Origin: Bordetella genomosp. 9 | Lineage (GTDB): Bacteria; Pseudomonadota; Gammaproteobacteria; Burkholderiales; Burkholderiaceae_B | Length of the DNA stretch: 64,000 nucleotides | NCBI RefSeq assembly: GCF_002119725.1 | Contig: NZ_CP021109.1 | Location: forward strand, 2,914,001 to 2,978,000 | Direction of reading: 5' to 3' | In this document: one piece after another, positions 18,548-27,623 of the stretch | Layout of the letters: each line of letters begins with the position of its first letter | Position numbering within the stretch: position 1 is the stretch's first letter | Program-made: the position numbers and the translations under genes | The notes under the pieces: model-generated | Seen by the model: only the letters and a program-made list of their open reading frames with translations | The model's database searches: none | Told to the model about the DNA's origin: nothing

Positions 18548-20299
18548 CTACGACTGATCCAGGTTCGCCAGATCCACCGGGAGCGCGCGGTTCAGCGCTG
18601 CCGCCACCTTGACACGCAACGCGTTGGAATGGGCGCGGCGCACCTCGCGCTTCACGTCGAGCAACTGCTGCGGATGCATGGAAAATTCGGTCAGGCCCAG
18701 TCCCAGCAGCAGCCGGGTAAGACTGGCGTCGCCCGCCATCTCGCCGCACACCGCCACCGGTTTCCCCGCACGCTCGCCCGCATTGATGGTATGGGCCACC
18801 AGCCGCAATACGGCAGGATGCAGCGGGTCATAAAGCGAAGCCACCTGGCCATCGCCGCGGTCGATGGCCAGCGTGTACTGAATCAGGTCGTTGGTGCCGA
18901 TGGACAGAAAGTCCAGCGCCTGGGCGAAGGGCTCTATGGCGATGGCGATGGCCGGCACTTCCACCATGGCCCCCAGCTCGATGTGCGCGGCATACGGCTG
19001 TCCCCGCGCATCCAGCTCGCGACGCGCGGCGTCCAGGGCCAGGCGCGTCGCCTGCACCTCGTGCATATGCGCGATCATCGGGATCAGGATACGCACCGGG
19101 CCATGGGCCGACGCCCGCAGGATTGCGCGCAGCTGCGTGGCGAACATCTCCGGATGCGCCAGGCAATACCGGATGGCGCGCAGCCCCAGCGCGGGGTTGG
19201 TCGCCACGGTGGCTTCATCGTCCAGGGTCTTGTCCGAGCCGATGTCCAGCGTGCGTATCGTCACCGGGCGCCCCGCCATAACCTTGACCACGGACGAATA
19301 GGCCTGGTATTGCTCTTCTTCCCCAGGCAGATCCGCCCGCCCCATGAAAAGAAACTCGCTCCGGAAAAGACCGATACCGTCCGCGCCCGAAGCCAGCGCC
19401 ACCTCGGCTTCCTCGGGCAGCTCGATATTCGCATGCAGCACGATGCCGATGCCGTCCAGCGTGATCGCCGGCTCGTCGCGCAAAAGGGCCAGTTCCGCAC
19501 GTTCGTTGGCGTAGGCGCGCTGGCGTTCGCGGTACTCGTCGAGAATGGCGGGCGACGGATTCACAATCACCGCGCCGGCCGCGCCGTCCACGATCAGCAT
19601 GTCGCCATCGCGGACCAGTTCGCGCACATTGCCGGTTGCGACGACAGCCGGTACGCCCATGCTGCGCGCAACGATGGCGGTATGCGACGTGGCCCCGCCC
19701 AGGTCTGTCACAAAGGCGAGGAAACGCCCGCCACGCAGGCGCAGCATGTCGGCAGGCGAAATGTCGTGCGCCACCACCACAAGCGGATCGTCGCCGTCCA
19801 TGGCGCTCGGATCGGGCATGGCCGACGTCCCGGACAAGGCATGCAGCACGCGTTCGATCACCTGGCGAACGTCGGCGCCGCGTTCGCGCAGGTAGTCGTC
19901 CTCCATGGCGTCGAACTGTTCGCCCAGTATCTGACCCTGGGTCGTCAACGCCCATTCGGCGTTGTAGTGGCGTTCGGTGATCAGAGACAGCGCCTGCTCC
20001 GCCAACAACGGGTCGGCCAGCAGCAACCGGTGCACGTTGAGCATGGCGCCGAGTTCGCGCGGCGCGTCGGCGGGCAACGTATCGGCCATCTGCAGCAGGT
20101 CGGCCTGCGCGGCCTCCAGCGCCGCGGTCAGGCGGTCACGCTCCGACTGCACATCTTCCGGCGCGATGCGATAGTGCGCGACTTCCAGCGCCGCGGCTCC
20201 CATGACCACCGCGCGGCCGATGGCGTAGCCGCGCGCGACGCCCTGCCCGTACAGGCAAATGACTGCGTTGGCCGGCCCGGCGTCATCGCCCTCGTTCAC
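18548..20299 (-). CDS. ptsI: PTS enzyme I (PEP-protein phosphotransferase)
   Basis: A 583-aa protein that autophosphorylates from PEP and passes phosphate to HPr. The active-site histidine is His206 in DLGGATSHTAIVARS. The PEP-binding C-terminal barrel carries IGTNDLIQYTLAIDR and the active cysteine in VAVCGEMAGD. I start at GTG 20299 (GGGAG about 8 bases upstream), giving near E. coli length; the frame continues upstream to a TTG at 20377 overlapping ptsH. Cytoplasmic. It is the last gene of the gshB-EIIA-ptsH-ptsI cluster and converges with amtB. Confidence 0.92.
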   Translation of the reverse strand: MNEGDDAGPANAVICLYGQGVARGYAIGRAVVMGAAALEVAHYRIAPEDVQSERDRLTAALEAAQADLLQMADTLPADAPRELGAMLNVHRLLLADPLLAEQALSLITERHYNAEWALTTQGQILGEQFDAMEDDYLRERGADVRQVIERVLHALSGTSAMPDPSAMDGDDPLVVVAHDISPADMLRLRGGRFLAFVTDLGGATSHTAIVARSMGVPAVVATGNVRELVRDGDMLIVDGAAGAVIVNPSPAILDEYRERQRAYANERAELALLRDEPAITLDGIGIVLHANIELPEEAEVALASGADGIGLFRSEFLFMGRADLPGEEEQYQAYSSVVKVMAGRPVTIRTLDIGSDKTLDDEATVATNPALGLRAIRYCLAHPEMFATQLRAILRASAHGPVRILIPMIAHMHEVQATRLALDAARRELDARGQPYAAHIELGAMVEVPAIAIAIEPFAQALDFLSIGTNDLIQYTLAIDRGDGQVASLYDPLHPAVLRLVAHTINAGERAGKPVAVCGEMAGDASLTRLLLGLGLTEFSMHPQQLLDVKREVRRAHSNALRVKVAAALNRALPVDLANLDQS

Positions 20300-20360
20300 G
20301 ACAGCGCTCCCGCGGGCCCGCGCAACTGCGGACCCAGGCAGCGTCTGCACGAGGAGCGAC

Positions 20361-20630
20361 TTATTCGAGCTCACCAAATTTGCTGTCGAAAAGGGATTCG
20401 ATTTCCTTCAGCGCGGCTTCCGCATCCGGACCGGAGGCATCCAGCTTCACCGTCACACCCAGGCCGGCGGCCAGCATCATCACGCCCATGATGCTCTTCG
20501 CGTTGACGCGCTGAGCGCCTCGCGAAATGTAGATATCGCTGTTGAATTTGCTGGCCAGTTGGGTGAGCTTCGCCGCGGCGCGCGCGTGCAGGCCGAGTTT
20601 ATTGCTGATCGTGATTTCGGTGATAGGCAT
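20361..20630 (-). CDS. ptsH: phosphocarrier protein HPr
   Basis: An 89-aa HPr. His15 lies in the standard LGLHARAAA motif, and Ser46 (AKSIMGVM) is in the position used by HPr kinase in bacteria that have it. It relays phosphate from enzyme I to the EIIA protein encoded just upstream. No sugar-specific EIIB/EIIC genes are in the window, so the system may be mainly regulatory. Confidence 0.95.
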   Translation of the reverse strand: MPITEITISNKLGLHARAAAKLTQLASKFNSDIYISRGAQRVNAKSIMGVMMLAAGLGVTVKLDASGPDAEAALKEIESLFDSKFGELE

Positions 20631-20702
20631 AGGGGAGTTCGGATGCGGAACCGCGGGCGATAGTACTGAAGATACCAGATGAGATGATAGGACAAATCTT
20701 CT

Positions 20703-21101
20703 TCAATCTACACGCAGAACCCCCTGCACACCTCCTGCCAGCGCCTTCTCGCGTGTCTCGGCAAGCTGAAGATTCCGGTAGGTCAATGCCCGCAGCAGCA
20801 TCGGGGTATTGAGCCCCGCCAGCACGGCGCACTGAACGCCTTGCGCCTGGGCCTCGATCACTGCGCGTTTGGCGATATTCGACGGCGTCGCGCCGACCAG
20901 ATCGGTCAGCACCAGCACCCCGTTGCCGTCCTGTCCCAGGCGCAGGATATCGGCGACGACGCCGGGCGTCTTTGCATCCGGCATATCGTCCGCCTGAATG
21001 TCGTGCACCGCCACTTCCTTGATCTGCCCCAGCACATGACTGGCGCAATCCATCATCGCCGAACCCAGCGGCGTGTGAACGACGATGACAATGCCGGTCA
21101 T
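20703..21101 (-). CDS. PTS EIIA component, mannose/fructose (EIIA-Man) family
   Basis: A 132-aa single-domain EIIA of the mannose family. The phosphorylation site is His9 in the opening MTGIVIVVHTPLGSAM, and the fold signature VLVLTDLVGATPSNIA is clear. In many Betaproteobacteria this stand-alone EIIA is encoded with ptsH and ptsI without a permease and is thought to have a regulatory role. The ATG at 21101 lies 13 bases after gshB, so translation is probably coupled. The frame extends upstream into gshB only as a shadow. Confidence 0.9.
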   Translation of the reverse strand: MTGIVIVVHTPLGSAMMDCASHVLGQIKEVAVHDIQADDMPDAKTPGVVADILRLGQDGNGVLVLTDLVGATPSNIAKRAVIEAQAQGVQCAVLAGLNTPMLLRALTYRNLQLAETREKALAGGVQGVLRVD

Positions 21102-21114
21102 GGGATCGGTCCGC

Positions 21115-22074
21115 TTACGCGGCGACGGCGCGTTCCAGCGCCTGCACGAACATGCCCGGGACATCGAAGCCGGTCTGCTCGGTGATCTCGACGAAACAGG
21201 TGGGGCTGGTAACGTTGACTTCGGTGACGTAGTCGCCGATGACGTCCAGGCCGACCAGCAGCAGCCCGCGCGCCGCCAGACGGGGGCCGATCGCAGTCGC
21301 CAATTGGCGGTCGCGCTCGGATAGGGGCTGCGCGACCCCGCGCCCGCCCGCGGCCAGGTTGCCTCGGGTTTCCCCGGCCAGCGGAATCCGGGCCAGCGCA
21401 TAGGGAACCGGTTCGCCGCCGATCAACAGAATGCGCTTGTCTCCCTTGACGATATCGGGGATGTAGCGCTGCGCCATGATCGTGCGCGTGCCGTCGTGCG
21501 TCAGGGTTTCGAGGATTGCATTCAGGTTCGGTTCTTCCTGACGCAGGCGGAAGATGCCGGTGCCGCCCATGCCGTCGAGCGGCTTGACGATGACGTCGCC
21601 GTGCCGCGCATGAAAGTCCTTCAGCCGCGCCATGTTGCGCGTGACCAGCGTCGGCGCAGTGAATTCGGCGAACTCGGTGATGGCCAACTTCTCCGGATGG
21701 TTGCGGATGGCGCCGCCGTCGTTGAAGACCTTCGCTCCCTGCCCCTGCGCGTACTCCAGCAAATGCGTGGAATAGACGTACTCCATGTCGAAGGGAGGGT
21801 CCTTGCGCATCAACACCGCGTCGAATGCAGCCAAGGGCTGTTCCACCGGCGCCCCGGCGTCCCGCCACCACGCATGCTCATGCAAGTCGGCGTCGGCGAC
21901 CAATTCGATGGGCGTGGACGAAACCAGGACCTTGCCTTCGTCGATATAAAGGTCGCCCTGCAGCGCGACGCTCAACCGATGGCCACGCGCGGCCAGGGCG
22001 CGCATCATGGCAACGGAACTGTCCTTGTACGCTTTCAGCAGCGGCAAGGGATCGATAATGAAGAGGACATGCAT
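21115..22074 (-). CDS. gshB: glutathione synthetase
   Basis: A 319-aa ATP-grasp enzyme that joins gamma-glutamylcysteine and glycine. The opening LFIIDPLPLLKAYKDSSVAM is diagnostic. The substrate region MRKDPPFDMEYVYSTHLLE, the ATP-grasp core VIVKPLDGMGGTGIFRL and the metal ligands in GLDVIGDYVTEVNVTSPTC are all present. The length matches E. coli. gshA, often near gshB in this group, is not in the window. It lies 65 bases downstream of infC on the same strand. Confidence 0.96.
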   Translation of the reverse strand: MHVLFIIDPLPLLKAYKDSSVAMMRALAARGHRLSVALQGDLYIDEGKVLVSSTPIELVADADLHEHAWWRDAGAPVEQPLAAFDAVLMRKDPPFDMEYVYSTHLLEYAQGQGAKVFNDGGAIRNHPEKLAITEFAEFTAPTLVTRNMARLKDFHARHGDVIVKPLDGMGGTGIFRLRQEEPNLNAILETLTHDGTRTIMAQRYIPDIVKGDKRILLIGGEPVPYALARIPLAGETRGNLAAGGRGVAQPLSERDRQLATAIGPRLAARGLLLVGLDVIGDYVTEVNVTSPTCFVEITEQTGFDVPGMFVQALERAVAA

Positions 22075-22096
22075 CGCGACACCCGGAATGTACGCC

Positions 22097-22118
22097 GCCC
22101 TCCTTCAGGAGGGCGGAG
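22097..22118 (-). terminator. hairpin between infC and gshB
   Basis: A 9-bp perfect stem (CCGCCCTCC) with a TTCA loop, about 20 bases after the infC stop. There is no T tract, so it may be an mRNA-stabilising or weak termination structure. Confidence 0.45.
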
Positions 22119-22139
22119 GGGAGGAGGAAAGCGGGCTTC

Positions 22140-22688
22140 TCAGCCGCCCGCCGCTTCCTTGCCTTGCGTCGCTTTCTTGCGCGGCGCCAACACCATGATC
22201 ATCTGGCGACCTTCCAGCTTGGGCATGGATTCCACCATGGCCAACTCCGTCAGATCGTCGCGCACTCGTTCGAGCACCCGCATGCCGAGTTCCTGGTGCG
22301 CCATTTCGCGTCCACGGAAACGCAGCGTCACTTTCGCCTTGTCGCCCTCTTCGAGGAAACGTCGAAGGTTGCGCAGTTTCACCTGATAGTCGCCCTCATC
22401 GGTCGCGGGCCGGAACTTCACTTCCTTGACTTGGATGACCTTCTGCTTGGCGCGGGCTTCCGCCTGGCGTTTCTGTTCCTGGTACTTGAACTTGCCGTAG
22501 TCCATCAGGCGGCACACCGGGGGATCGGCGTTGGGCGCGATTTCCACCAGGTCCAGATCGGCTTGCTCGGCAAGACGGAAAGCCTCGGCGATTTTGACGA
22601 TACCGAGCTGCTCTCCTTCCTGACCTATCAGGCGCACCTCGGGGACACGAATTTCACCGTTGATGCGGTTGGCTTTTTCAGTGGCGAT
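22140..22688 (-). CDS. infC: translation initiation factor IF-3, ATC start codon
   Basis: A 182-aa IF-3. The protein aligned from [20 protein letters not shown] requires initiation at an ATC codon (22686-22688), which has AGGAG 8 bases upstream. The nearest ATG/GTG in frame is a GTG at 22637, inside the conserved VRLIG segment, which would delete the N-terminal domain start. Conserved blocks include [17 protein letters not shown]-like [18 protein letters not shown] and [13 protein letters not shown]. Rare initiation codons on infC are the basis of IF-3 autorepression in E. coli (AUU). It sits 20 bases behind thrS, but rpmI and rplT are not downstream. Confidence 0.95.
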   Translation of the reverse strand: MATEKANRINGEIRVPEVRLIGQEGEQLGIVKIAEAFRLAEQADLDLVEIAPNADPPVCRLMDYGKFKYQEQKRQAEARAKQKVIQVKEVKFRPATDEGDYQVKLRNLRRFLEEGDKAKVTLRFRGREMAHQELGMRVLERVRDDLTELAMVESMPKLEGRQMIMVLAPRKKATQGKEAAGG

Positions 22689-22708
22689 GTTGACGACTCC
22701 TAAAACGT

Positions 22709-24658
22709 TTACGAAATCTGCTCGGGATGTCCGATATCGCGACGTTGCGCGACTTCGGCCGCCAGCCGGGCGACAAAGTCGTCCAACGCCAACGTTCCCA
22801 GGTCCAGCCCGCCGCGCGCGCGCACGGCAACCGAACCGGCTTCCCGTTCCTTTTCGCCTACGACAAGGATATACGGGACTTTTTGCAGACTGTGCTCTCT
22901 GATTTTATAAGTGATTTTTTCTCCGCGCAAATCGGATTCGACCCTAAAGCCTTGTTTTTTCAGGGTTTGCGTGATTTGCGCCGCATATTCCGCCGACGGC
23001 TCGGAAATACAGCACACCACCGCCTGCACCGGCGCGAGCCAGGCCGGCATGGCGCCCGCGTGGTTCTCGATAAGCATCCCGATGAAGCGCTCCAGGGAAC
23101 CGAGGATGGCGCGGTGGAGCATTACCGGGTGGCGGCGCTGGTCATCCGCGTCCACATACTCGGCTCCCAGGCGCACCGGCATGGAGAAATCGACCTGCAG
23201 CGTGCCGCATTGCCAGTGGCGGCCGATGGCGTCCTTGAGCGTGTACTCGATTTTGGGGCCGTAGAAGGCGCCCTCACCCGGCGAGATTTCAAACTCGCAG
23301 CCGGTACGCTTCAGGCTGTCCATAAGCGCCTGCTCGGCGGCATCCCAGGTGGCATCGTCGCCGATGCGCTTTTCCGGACGCGTCGCAATTTTGTAGAGCA
23401 CCTGGTCGAAGCCGAAGTCGCGGTAGACCTTCTGCAGCAAGGCAGTGAAATTGGCGCACTCATCCTGCATCTGGTCCACGGTGCAGAAAATATGGCCATC
23501 GTCCTGAGTGAAGCCACGCACGCGCATCATGCCGTGCAGCGAACCGGACGGCTCATTGCGATGGCACTGGCCGAACTCGCCGTAGCGCAGCGGCAGGTCG
23601 CGATAGGACCGCAGCGCCGAATTGAAAATCTGCACATGACCCGGGCAGTTCATGGGTTTCAGCCCGTACACGCGATTCTCGGACTCCGTCGTGAACATGT
23701 TTTCACGATAGTTGTCCCAGTGCCCGGTTTTCTTCCAAAGGGAAAGGTCGAGGATTTGCGGCCCCTTGACTTCCTCGTAGCCGTTCTCGCGGAAGACCCC
23801 GCGCATGTACTGCTCGACCTGCTGCCAAAGCTGCCAGCCCTTGGGATGCCAGAAAATCAGCCCGGGAGCCTCGTCCTGGAAGTGGAACAGGTCCAGCTCG
23901 CGCCCGAGCTTGCGGTGATCGCGCTTTTCGGCTTCAGCGAGCATGTGCAGATACGCGTCCTGCTCTTCCTTCGTCGCCCACGCCGTACCGTAGATGCGCT
24001 GCAGCATCTCGTTCTTGCTATCGCCGCGCCAGTATGCGCCGGCAACCTTCATCAATTTGAAGACCTTCAGTTTGCCCGTCGACGGCACGTGGGGGCCGCG
24101 GCAAAGGTCGATGAAGTCGCCCTCGCGGTAAAGGCTGATCGTTTCGTTCGACGGGATCGAAGCGATGATCTCGGCCTTGTACTTCTCGCCGATGCGATCG
24201 AAAAAAGCCACGGCGTCATCGCGCGTCCACTCCTCGCGCGTGACGGGCAGGTCCTTTTTCGCAAGCTCCGCCATTTTCTTTTCGATGGCCTGGAGGTCTT
24301 CCGGCGTGAAGGGCCGCTTGTACGAGAAGTCGTAATAAAAGCCGTTTTCGATGACCGGACCGATCGTCACCTGGGCTTCCGGAAACAGCTCCTTGACGGC
24401 GTAGGCCAGCAGGTGGGCCGTGGAGTGGCGAATCAAGTCCAGGCCTTCGGGGTCCTTGGAGGTAACGATGCCCAGCTTCGCATCGCGCTCGATACGGTAG
24501 CTCGTGTCCACGAGACGGGCCGGCTCCCCATCCACCGTCACCTTCCCCGCCAGGGCGGCGCGCGCCAAGCCGGCGCCAATGGACTGCGCGACCTCGGCAA
24601 CCGTGACGGGGCCCGGGAACTCGCGGCGGGAACCATCGGGCAAGGTGATTTGTACCAT
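22709..24658 (-). CDS. thrS: threonyl-tRNA synthetase
   Basis: A 649-aa class II synthetase that charges tRNA-Thr. In order: TGS domain ([16 protein letters not shown]), editing domain with [13 protein letters not shown], catalytic core with the zinc-site segment [10 protein letters not shown], motif 2 region ([20 protein letters not shown]), and the C-terminal anticodon-binding domain ([18 protein letters not shown]). I take the ATG at 24658, preceded by AGGAAA; an in-frame ATG at 24679 lies in the leader. A terminator and a threonine-rich leader ORF lie directly upstream, suggesting attenuation by charged tRNA-Thr. It is co-transcribed with infC. Confidence 0.97.
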   Translation of the reverse strand: MVQITLPDGSRREFPGPVTVAEVAQSIGAGLARAALAGKVTVDGEPARLVDTSYRIERDAKLGIVTSKDPEGLDLIRHSTAHLLAYAVKELFPEAQVTIGPVIENGFYYDFSYKRPFTPEDLQAIEKKMAELAKKDLPVTREEWTRDDAVAFFDRIGEKYKAEIIASIPSNETISLYREGDFIDLCRGPHVPSTGKLKVFKLMKVAGAYWRGDSKNEMLQRIYGTAWATKEEQDAYLHMLAEAEKRDHRKLGRELDLFHFQDEAPGLIFWHPKGWQLWQQVEQYMRGVFRENGYEEVKGPQILDLSLWKKTGHWDNYRENMFTTESENRVYGLKPMNCPGHVQIFNSALRSYRDLPLRYGEFGQCHRNEPSGSLHGMMRVRGFTQDDGHIFCTVDQMQDECANFTALLQKVYRDFGFDQVLYKIATRPEKRIGDDATWDAAEQALMDSLKRTGCEFEISPGEGAFYGPKIEYTLKDAIGRHWQCGTLQVDFSMPVRLGAEYVDADDQRRHPVMLHRAILGSLERFIGMLIENHAGAMPAWLAPVQAVVCCISEPSAEYAAQITQTLKKQGFRVESDLRGEKITYKIREHSLQKVPYILVVGEKEREAGSVAVRARGGLDLGTLALDDFVARLAAEVAQRRDIGHPEQIS

Positions 24659-24681
24659 CTGAAGTTTCCTGAGTAACAAGT

Positions 24682-24711
24682 AAAAAAACGCGGCAGTCGG
24701 CCGCGTTTTTT
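24682..24711 (-). terminator. terminator in the thrS leader
   Basis: Minus strand: AAAAAACGCGGC, loop CGACT, GCCGCGTTTTTTT. It is a strong stem with a T7 tract, placed between the leader ORF and the thrS start (24 bases ahead of the ATG). No other minus-strand gene lies upstream that it could terminate, which argues for an attenuator role. Confidence 0.85.
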
Positions 24712-24768
24712 AGTGATTTTGCTTGGTGTTGCGATCCCCGCGCGAGCGGGCGGAACACGAAACGGCGA

Positions 24769-24849
24769 TCAACGCGGGAGCTGGGAGAGACTCCAGGTCG
24801 TGGTTCGCGTCGGCGTTCGCGCGGCCGGAACAGCGTGCTTGACTTGCAT
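24769..24849 (-). CDS. putative threonine-rich leader peptide of thrS
   Basis: A 26-codon ORF (ATG 24849, TGA 24769) between a TACAAT -10 and the terminator ahead of thrS. Residues 12-18 read T-P-T-R-T-T-T, five threonine codons (ACG/ACC) in seven. The bases of its last codons, CCGCGTT (24771-24777), can pair perfectly with AACGCGG in the terminator 5' arm (24701-24707). A ribosome stalled at the Thr codons would leave that segment free and block the terminator; one reaching the stop codon would cover it. Weak points: no clear Shine-Dalgarno sequence, and Thr codons are GC-rich like the genome. Confidence 0.55.
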   Translation of the reverse strand: MQVKHAVPAARTPTRTTTWSLSQLPR

Positions 24850-24877
24850 GGCGGCTGGGATCGGTGGGAATTTTCCG

Positions 24878-24883
24878 ATTGTA
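24878..24883 (-). promoter_or_regulatory. -10 element of the thrS promoter
   Basis: TACAAT on the minus strand, about 29 bases before the leader-peptide ATG. No strong -35 is seen at 16-18 bases. It is the best promoter element upstream of thrS. Confidence 0.45.
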
Positions 24884-25120
24884 TCACCCTTCGGGAGCAA
24901 AATCCGCCGCCCCGGTTACGCAGAGCGGCCTCTCGGCCGGCAATGAAATCGGCAATGTCGCCGCTCTCGACCCGGTCTTATTTTTGCCTAAGGAATGGCT
25001 GATATGGGATTGCTTTCCATAAACTGCGTAACCACCCGCCGCCAGCGCCCGGTTGTCGTCCGCTGGCAAGCCGCCGCGCCACGTCGTCACGCGGTGCGCA
25101 TCCAGCAAGCAAGGAAATGC

Positions 25121-25864
25121 ATGACCTTCGCGCCCAGCATCCCGCCCCTGCCGCCCGCCGCCACGCAGACACTGATCTCAGGCGAGCCCTCCGTACGCCG
25201 GTATCTTCTTACCTCGCGTCCGCGCCACCGCATACGCGTCGCCGTTCTCGACGATCATCCCGTCATCGCCCTGGGCATGGCCTCTTTCCTCCAGCACCAG
25301 GCGGATTTCGAAGTCGTGCATACCGAAACATCCGCCGTCCGCTTTCTGGACGGCTTGAAACAGGTGCCGTGCGATGCCGTCATCGTCGATTTCTATCTTC
25401 CCCGGCAGCCATGGGAAGGGATTCATTTCATCAAGCGACTGCGGCGCCTCTATCCGGACCTGATCATCATCACGTTTTCCGCCGGCAAGATCATCGATAC
25501 CGAATACGCCGCCTTCAAGGCCGGCGCCAATGGATATGCCCCCAAGGGCGAACGCCTGCCCTTCCTGGCCGACATGATCCGTCTCTCGATGAATACCCCG
25601 AGGGCGTTCTATTCGTGCACGGACGGCCACGTCCGCGACTGCCGGCCCAAACGGCCGGAGGACAAGCTCACCAACGCCGAACTGGAAATCCTGCGCAATA
25701 TCGCGCTTGGCCTTTCGGTAACACAGATCGCAGCCAAGCTATTGCGCAGTAAAAAAACCGTCAGCACCCACAAACGGCGCGCCATGAAAAAGCTGGAGCT
25801 TGCCGATGACCTTGCGCTGGCGCTGTATCTGAAGGAACGATTCGACCAGTCGGACGGGGAGTAA
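25121..25864 (+). CDS. NarL/LuxR-family response regulator
   Basis: A 247-aa regulator. A 35-residue unstructured N-terminal extension precedes the receiver, with acidic pocket D44/D45 (AVLDDHPVIA) and phospho-acceptor D90 (AVIVDFYLP). The C-terminal LuxR-type HTH is clear (LTNAELEILRNIALGLSVTQ, then IAAKLLRSKKTVSTHKRRA). I chose the ATG at 25121, which has AAGGA upstream; the upstream in-frame part is poor coding sequence. It is 13 bases ahead of a hybrid kinase and an HPt gene, so it is presumably the final acceptor of that phosphorelay, similar in logic to EvgAS or RcsB. Confidence 0.88.
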   Translation: MTFAPSIPPLPPAATQTLISGEPSVRRYLLTSRPRHRIRVAVLDDHPVIALGMASFLQHQADFEVVHTETSAVRFLDGLKQVPCDAVIVDFYLPRQPWEGIHFIKRLRRLYPDLIIITFSAGKIIDTEYAAFKAGANGYAPKGERLPFLADMIRLSMNTPRAFYSCTDGHVRDCRPKRPEDKLTNAELEILRNIALGLSVTQIAAKLLRSKKTVSTHKRRAMKKLELADDLALALYLKERFDQSDGE

Positions 25865-25877
25865 TCAACCCGCTCGT

Positions 25878-27602
25878 ATGGCTTTTGCGCCTGACATCCT
25901 GACCGGGAATGCATCGCTTCTGCTGGCCGCGCTGGGCTTTGCACTCACCCTGATTGCCGTTTGCACCCTGCTTTGGACACAACGGCGCATGCGTATCGTG
26001 CGCCATACCGCCGAAAAGGCGCGCGCCGAAGCCATTTTGGCGCGTGAGCGCGCCGAGGCTGCGGACTCGGCCAAGTCCGCGTTCCTTGCCACGGTCAGCC
26101 ACGAAATACGCACGCCGATGAACGGCGTGATCGGCGTACTCGACATCCTGCAGGAAACGCCGCTCAGCGCGGAACAGCGACACTACCTGGGCACGGCCAT
26201 GCAATCGGCGCGGCTGCTGCTGCGCGTGATCAACGACATTCTGGACTACGCCAAGATCGAGTCCGGCGCGCTCCAGTTATGCAACGCGCCCTATGACTTC
26301 TACCTGGCCATGGACAACATGGCAGAACTGTACCTGCCCCTGGCCCGCCGCAAAGGACTGGTCCTGACGGTCGCCGTGATGCCGCATTTCGACCGGCGCC
26401 TGATCGGAGACGAAATACGCATCAGCCAGGTCGTAGCGAATCTGGTGAGCAACGCCATCGCCTTTACCGACCGGGGCGCGGTCACCCTTTCGGCGCGGCG
26501 GCGACTGAACGCCTACCGTGACGAGGTGGAAATCGACGTCATCGACACAGGCGCGGGAATGTCGGAAGAGTATCAACGCCGGTTGTTTTCGCCCTTTCAG
26601 CAGGAAGATACCTCCACGACCCGTCGGCATGGCGGCACCGGGCTCGGATTGTCCATCGTCAAACATCTCGTGGACCGCATGGGCGGCCACATCGACATCC
26701 GCAGCCGCCGCGGGGAAGGCACGCGCGCGCGCGTGCGCCTTCCGGCGCGCTGGCACCAGCCGGCATGCGTCTGGCCCCGCCATACCGGCCGCACGGCGAC
26801 AGTGCACACCGACAATCCAGTCCTGAGGCCCATGCTGCTCGCGTGGTGCCGCAAGGCTGGTCTGCGGGTCGTGCCACCCAGCCAGCCCTCGGACATCCGT
26901 CTGATCACCGATGCCGGCGATGGGTTCTGGGTCATGACGGCGGTCGCGCGCCATGGCCCCGTCCATTCCGTGTATGGCTTCCTGCGCACGCTGGAGGCGC
27001 TATGGGCGCCATCCCCCGGCACCCCCCGCCCTGCCCTGCCTCGGGATCCAACAACGCAACTGCAACTGGGCGAGGACGGCTCGCGGGCGCAGGCCAAGGC
27101 ATCGGATCCGCCGCCGGAGGGCGCTGCGCAGGATGTGGCAATCGCAAGCGCAGCCGGCCGCGAAACCCGGCCCCCGGCGGCCGGTATGGCAATAGGCGCC
27201 GATGAAGTTCTTGTGGTTGAAGACAACGAGATCAATCGGGATATCACGCTGCGGCAGCTCGCCTTGCTGAGTGTCCACGCCCATGCCGCCGAAGACGGCG
27301 AAGCAGGCTACTCGGCCTGGCTTGATCGCCGCCCTCGCGTCATGCTCGTCGATTGCCACATGCCCCGGCTGGACGGCTATGAGCTGGCAAGACGCATCCG
27401 CACGCAGGAGATGATCAATGGCTGGCCGCGGACGATTTTGATCGGGTTCAGCGCCAACGCCACTCAATCCGACGCACGAGCGTGCCTGGCAGCCGGGATG
27501 GACGACTACGTTTCCAAACCGACGACGCGGTCGAAACTGCTTCAGGCCCTGCGCCGGACAGGCTTTCTGCCTGTCCCCGAAGGCCCCATGCCGGATGCCT
27601 GA
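25878..27602 (+). CDS. hybrid sensor histidine kinase (HisKA-HATPase-receiver)
   Basis: A 574-aa inner-membrane hybrid kinase. One N-terminal transmembrane helix (about 14-34) is followed by a short coiled coil, HisKA with phospho-acceptor His75 (ATVSHEIRTPMNGV), and the ATPase domain (N box SNAIAF, G1 DTGAGMS, G2 HGGTGLGLSIV). A roughly 140-residue linker follows, then a C-terminal receiver with D492 (VMLVDCHMPRLDG). There is no periplasmic sensor domain or PAS domain, so the input may be a partner protein or the membrane itself. The next gene encodes an HPt protein, completing a His-Asp-His-Asp relay. Confidence 0.92.
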   Translation: MAFAPDILTGNASLLLAALGFALTLIAVCTLLWTQRRMRIVRHTAEKARAEAILARERAEAADSAKSAFLATVSHEIRTPMNGVIGVLDILQETPLSAEQRHYLGTAMQSARLLLRVINDILDYAKIESGALQLCNAPYDFYLAMDNMAELYLPLARRKGLVLTVAVMPHFDRRLIGDEIRISQVVANLVSNAIAFTDRGAVTLSARRRLNAYRDEVEIDVIDTGAGMSEEYQRRLFSPFQQEDTSTTRRHGGTGLGLSIVKHLVDRMGGHIDIRSRRGEGTRARVRLPARWHQPACVWPRHTGRTATVHTDNPVLRPMLLAWCRKAGLRVVPPSQPSDIRLITDAGDGFWVMTAVARHGPVHSVYGFLRTLEALWAPSPGTPRPALPRDPTTQLQLGEDGSRAQAKASDPPPEGAAQDVAIASAAGRETRPPAAGMAIGADEVLVVEDNEINRDITLRQLALLSVHAHAAEDGEAGYSAWLDRRPRVMLVDCHMPRLDGYELARRIRTQEMINGWPRTILIGFSANATQSDARACLAAGMDDYVSKPTTRSKLLQALRRTGFLPVPEGPMPDA

Positions 27603-27623
27603 TCACGTAATCGCCAAGACACC

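Noticed and set aside
18465-18749. Minus-strand ORF containing DGSNS repeats
   Set aside because: Mostly a shadow of ptsI in another frame; the repeats are explained by the 15-bp tandem array.
24699-24826. Alternative pairing of the thrS leader GGCCGCG with the terminator 5' arm
   Set aside because: This segment lies upstream of the Thr codons, where a stalled ribosome would not expose it in the right way; the CCGCGTT pairing downstream fits better.
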